Assembly: GCA_044339595.1 (NCBI GenBank)
Contig: JBIIVF010000112.1
Coordinates: 1-8,150, forward strand
DNA: 8,150 bases
Direction: 5' to 3'
From: CAZTGZ01 sp044339595
GTDB lineage: Bacteria; Bacteroidota; Bacteroidia; NS11-12g; UBA9320
Below the pieces are notes generated by a model, which was not told the DNA's origin, did no database searches, and was given only the letters and a program-made list of their open reading frames with translations. This document shows, piece after piece, positions 7,180-8,150 of this stretch. A program made the position numbers and the translations under genes. Positions within the stretch are counted from its first letter, which is position 1. The number at the start of each line of letters is the position of its first letter.

Positions 7180-8150
7180 ATGACAGAACTCAATCAACTC
7201 ACAGCCATCAGTCCGATTGACGGCCGTTACCGAAGCAAATGTGAAGAAATTGCCCCTTTTCTTTCTGAATTCGGCTTAATAAAATACCGCACCATCATTG
7301 AAATAGAGTATTTCATCCGTTTGTCTAAGCGTGTATTATCGCTCGAAGATGAACGCCGGGTGGATGAAGCCTCAGATCGTCTTAAACAAAGAGCTTATGA
7401 GCTTACTGAAGAGGATGCCATCAAAATCAAACAAACGGAAAGTGTCACCAATCACGATGTAAAAGCCGTTGAATACTTTGTAAAAGATATCTTGAAAGAT
7501 GAAAATCTCGAAGATTTAACAGAATGGGTGCATTTCGGACTCACATCGCAAGACATCAACAATACGGCCATTCCTTTGAGTTTAAAGCATTGCCACCAAA
7601 TGGTATGGTTACCGGTATTCGATGATGTACTTCAGGTCATCCGCACCCAATCAGAAAAATGGGCTCATGTCCCGATGTTGGCAAGAACACACGGTCAACC
7701 GGCTTCCCCAACACTTTTAGGCAAAGAATGGAAAGTGTTCGAAGTCAGATTAAAAGAACAATTGCGTCAGCTTCAAAGCATCCCTTATTCCTGTAAATTT
7801 GGAGGGGCTACCGGTAATTTAAACGCCCATTATGTTGCTTTTCCGGATACAAACTGGCATGAATTTGCAAGAGAATTTTCGCATTCACTTGGTTTGAGTC
7901 GATCAGAACCTACCACACAGATAGAACATTACGACAACATGGCCGCTCAATTCGACGCTATGAAACGTATCAATACCATCATGATTGATTTGAGCAGAGA
8001 TATCTGGACTTACATCAGCATGGATTATTTTAAGCAAACCATCAAGGCCGGAGAAGTGGGATCGAGTGCCATGCCGCACAAGGTCAATCCCATCGATTTC
8101 GAAAATGCCGAAGGAAATCTGGGTATTGCCAATGCAGGATTTGAATTTCT
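7180..8150 (+). CDS. purB: Adenylosuccinate lyase (3' end outside window)
   Basis: The first 323 codons are present out of about 450 expected for the family; the C-terminal domain is beyond the window. PurB works in the cytoplasm as a homotetramer and catalyses two steps of purine synthesis: SAICAR to AICAR plus fumarate, and adenylosuccinate to AMP plus fumarate. The sequence shows SPIDGRYRSK near the N-terminus, ESVTNHDVKAVEYF (87-100), HFGLTSQDINNT (118-129), ARTHGQPASPT (168-178) with catalytic His171, KFGGATGNLNAH (206-217), and the fumarase/lyase signature GSSAMPHKVNP (294-304) with the catalytic loop serine at 295. His171 and Ser295 fall at the same numbers as in E. coli PurB, and the match to that longer PurB subtype is close throughout. 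The ATG is chosen because the conserved N-terminus begins at once and a promoter-like box lies just upstream. It is divergent from the nuclease operon and not expected to be linked to it in function. Confidence 0.97.
   Translation, partial: MTELNQLTAISPIDGRYRSKCEEIAPFLSEFGLIKYRTIIEIEYFIRLSKRVLSLEDERRVDEASDRLKQRAYELTEEDAIKIKQTESVTNHDVKAVEYFVKDILKDENLEDLTEWVHFGLTSQDINNTAIPLSLKHCHQMVWLPVFDDVLQVIRTQSEKWAHVPMLARTHGQPASPTLLGKEWKVFEVRLKEQLRQLQSIPYSCKFGGATGNLNAHYVAFPDTNWHEFAREFSHSLGLSRSEPTTQIEHYDNMAAQFDAMKRINTIMIDLSRDIWTYISMDYFKQTIKAGEVGSSAMPHKVNPIDFENAEGNLGIANAGFEF

Noticed and set aside
1..8150. A new defence, mobile or biosynthetic system
   Set aside because: Every gene matches a known family and there are no transposase, integrase, phage, toxin or attachment-site signals; composition looks even across the window.

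Overview
The window looks like ordinary chromosome of a Bacteroidota bacterium, probably class Bacteroidia near Flavobacteriales or Chitinophagales; the exact lineage cannot be read from the sequence. Three things support this. Two genes encode exported proteins with type IX secretion system (T9SS) C-terminal signals of both known kinds: a gliding-motility/CHU_C (type B) tail and a Por-type (type A) tail. The promoter-like boxes fit the Bacteroidetes TAnnTTTG pattern rather than the E. coli -10. No start codon has a clear Shine-Dalgarno sequence.

Layout. Positions 1-3600 (minus strand) hold the first 1200 codons of a large surface protein whose last few dozen codons lie beyond the left edge. 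It has a signal peptide, an N-terminal beta-propeller-like domain, a PKD-like domain, nine Ig-like repeats of about 71 residues with two cysteines each, and the start of the type B sorting domain. A 70-bp gap (3601-3670) carries a perfect 12-bp inverted repeat and a weak promoter box. Next, still on the minus strand, come sppA (3671-5419, long-form signal peptide peptidase A) and, upstream of it and overlapping by 4 bases, an exported endonuclease I family nuclease (5416-7008). The 171-bp divergent region 7009-7179 holds a perfect TAnnTTTG box for the nuclease and a near match for purB. The right end (7180-8150, plus strand) is the first 323 codons of adenylosuccinate lyase.

How the genes relate. 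The nuclease and sppA almost certainly form a two-gene operon with coupled translation: a secreted nucleic-acid-degrading enzyme followed by an inner-membrane peptidase. The large surface protein lies downstream in the same direction, but the gap, the hairpin and its own promoter-like box suggest a separate unit. purB is a housekeeping purine-synthesis gene read in the opposite direction. I found no RNA gene, CRISPR array, insertion sequence, phage gene or defence system, and no clearly new multi-gene system. The most notable points are the predicted leaderless nuclease transcript, the nuclease-sppA overlap, the palindrome, and the architecture of the repeat protein.
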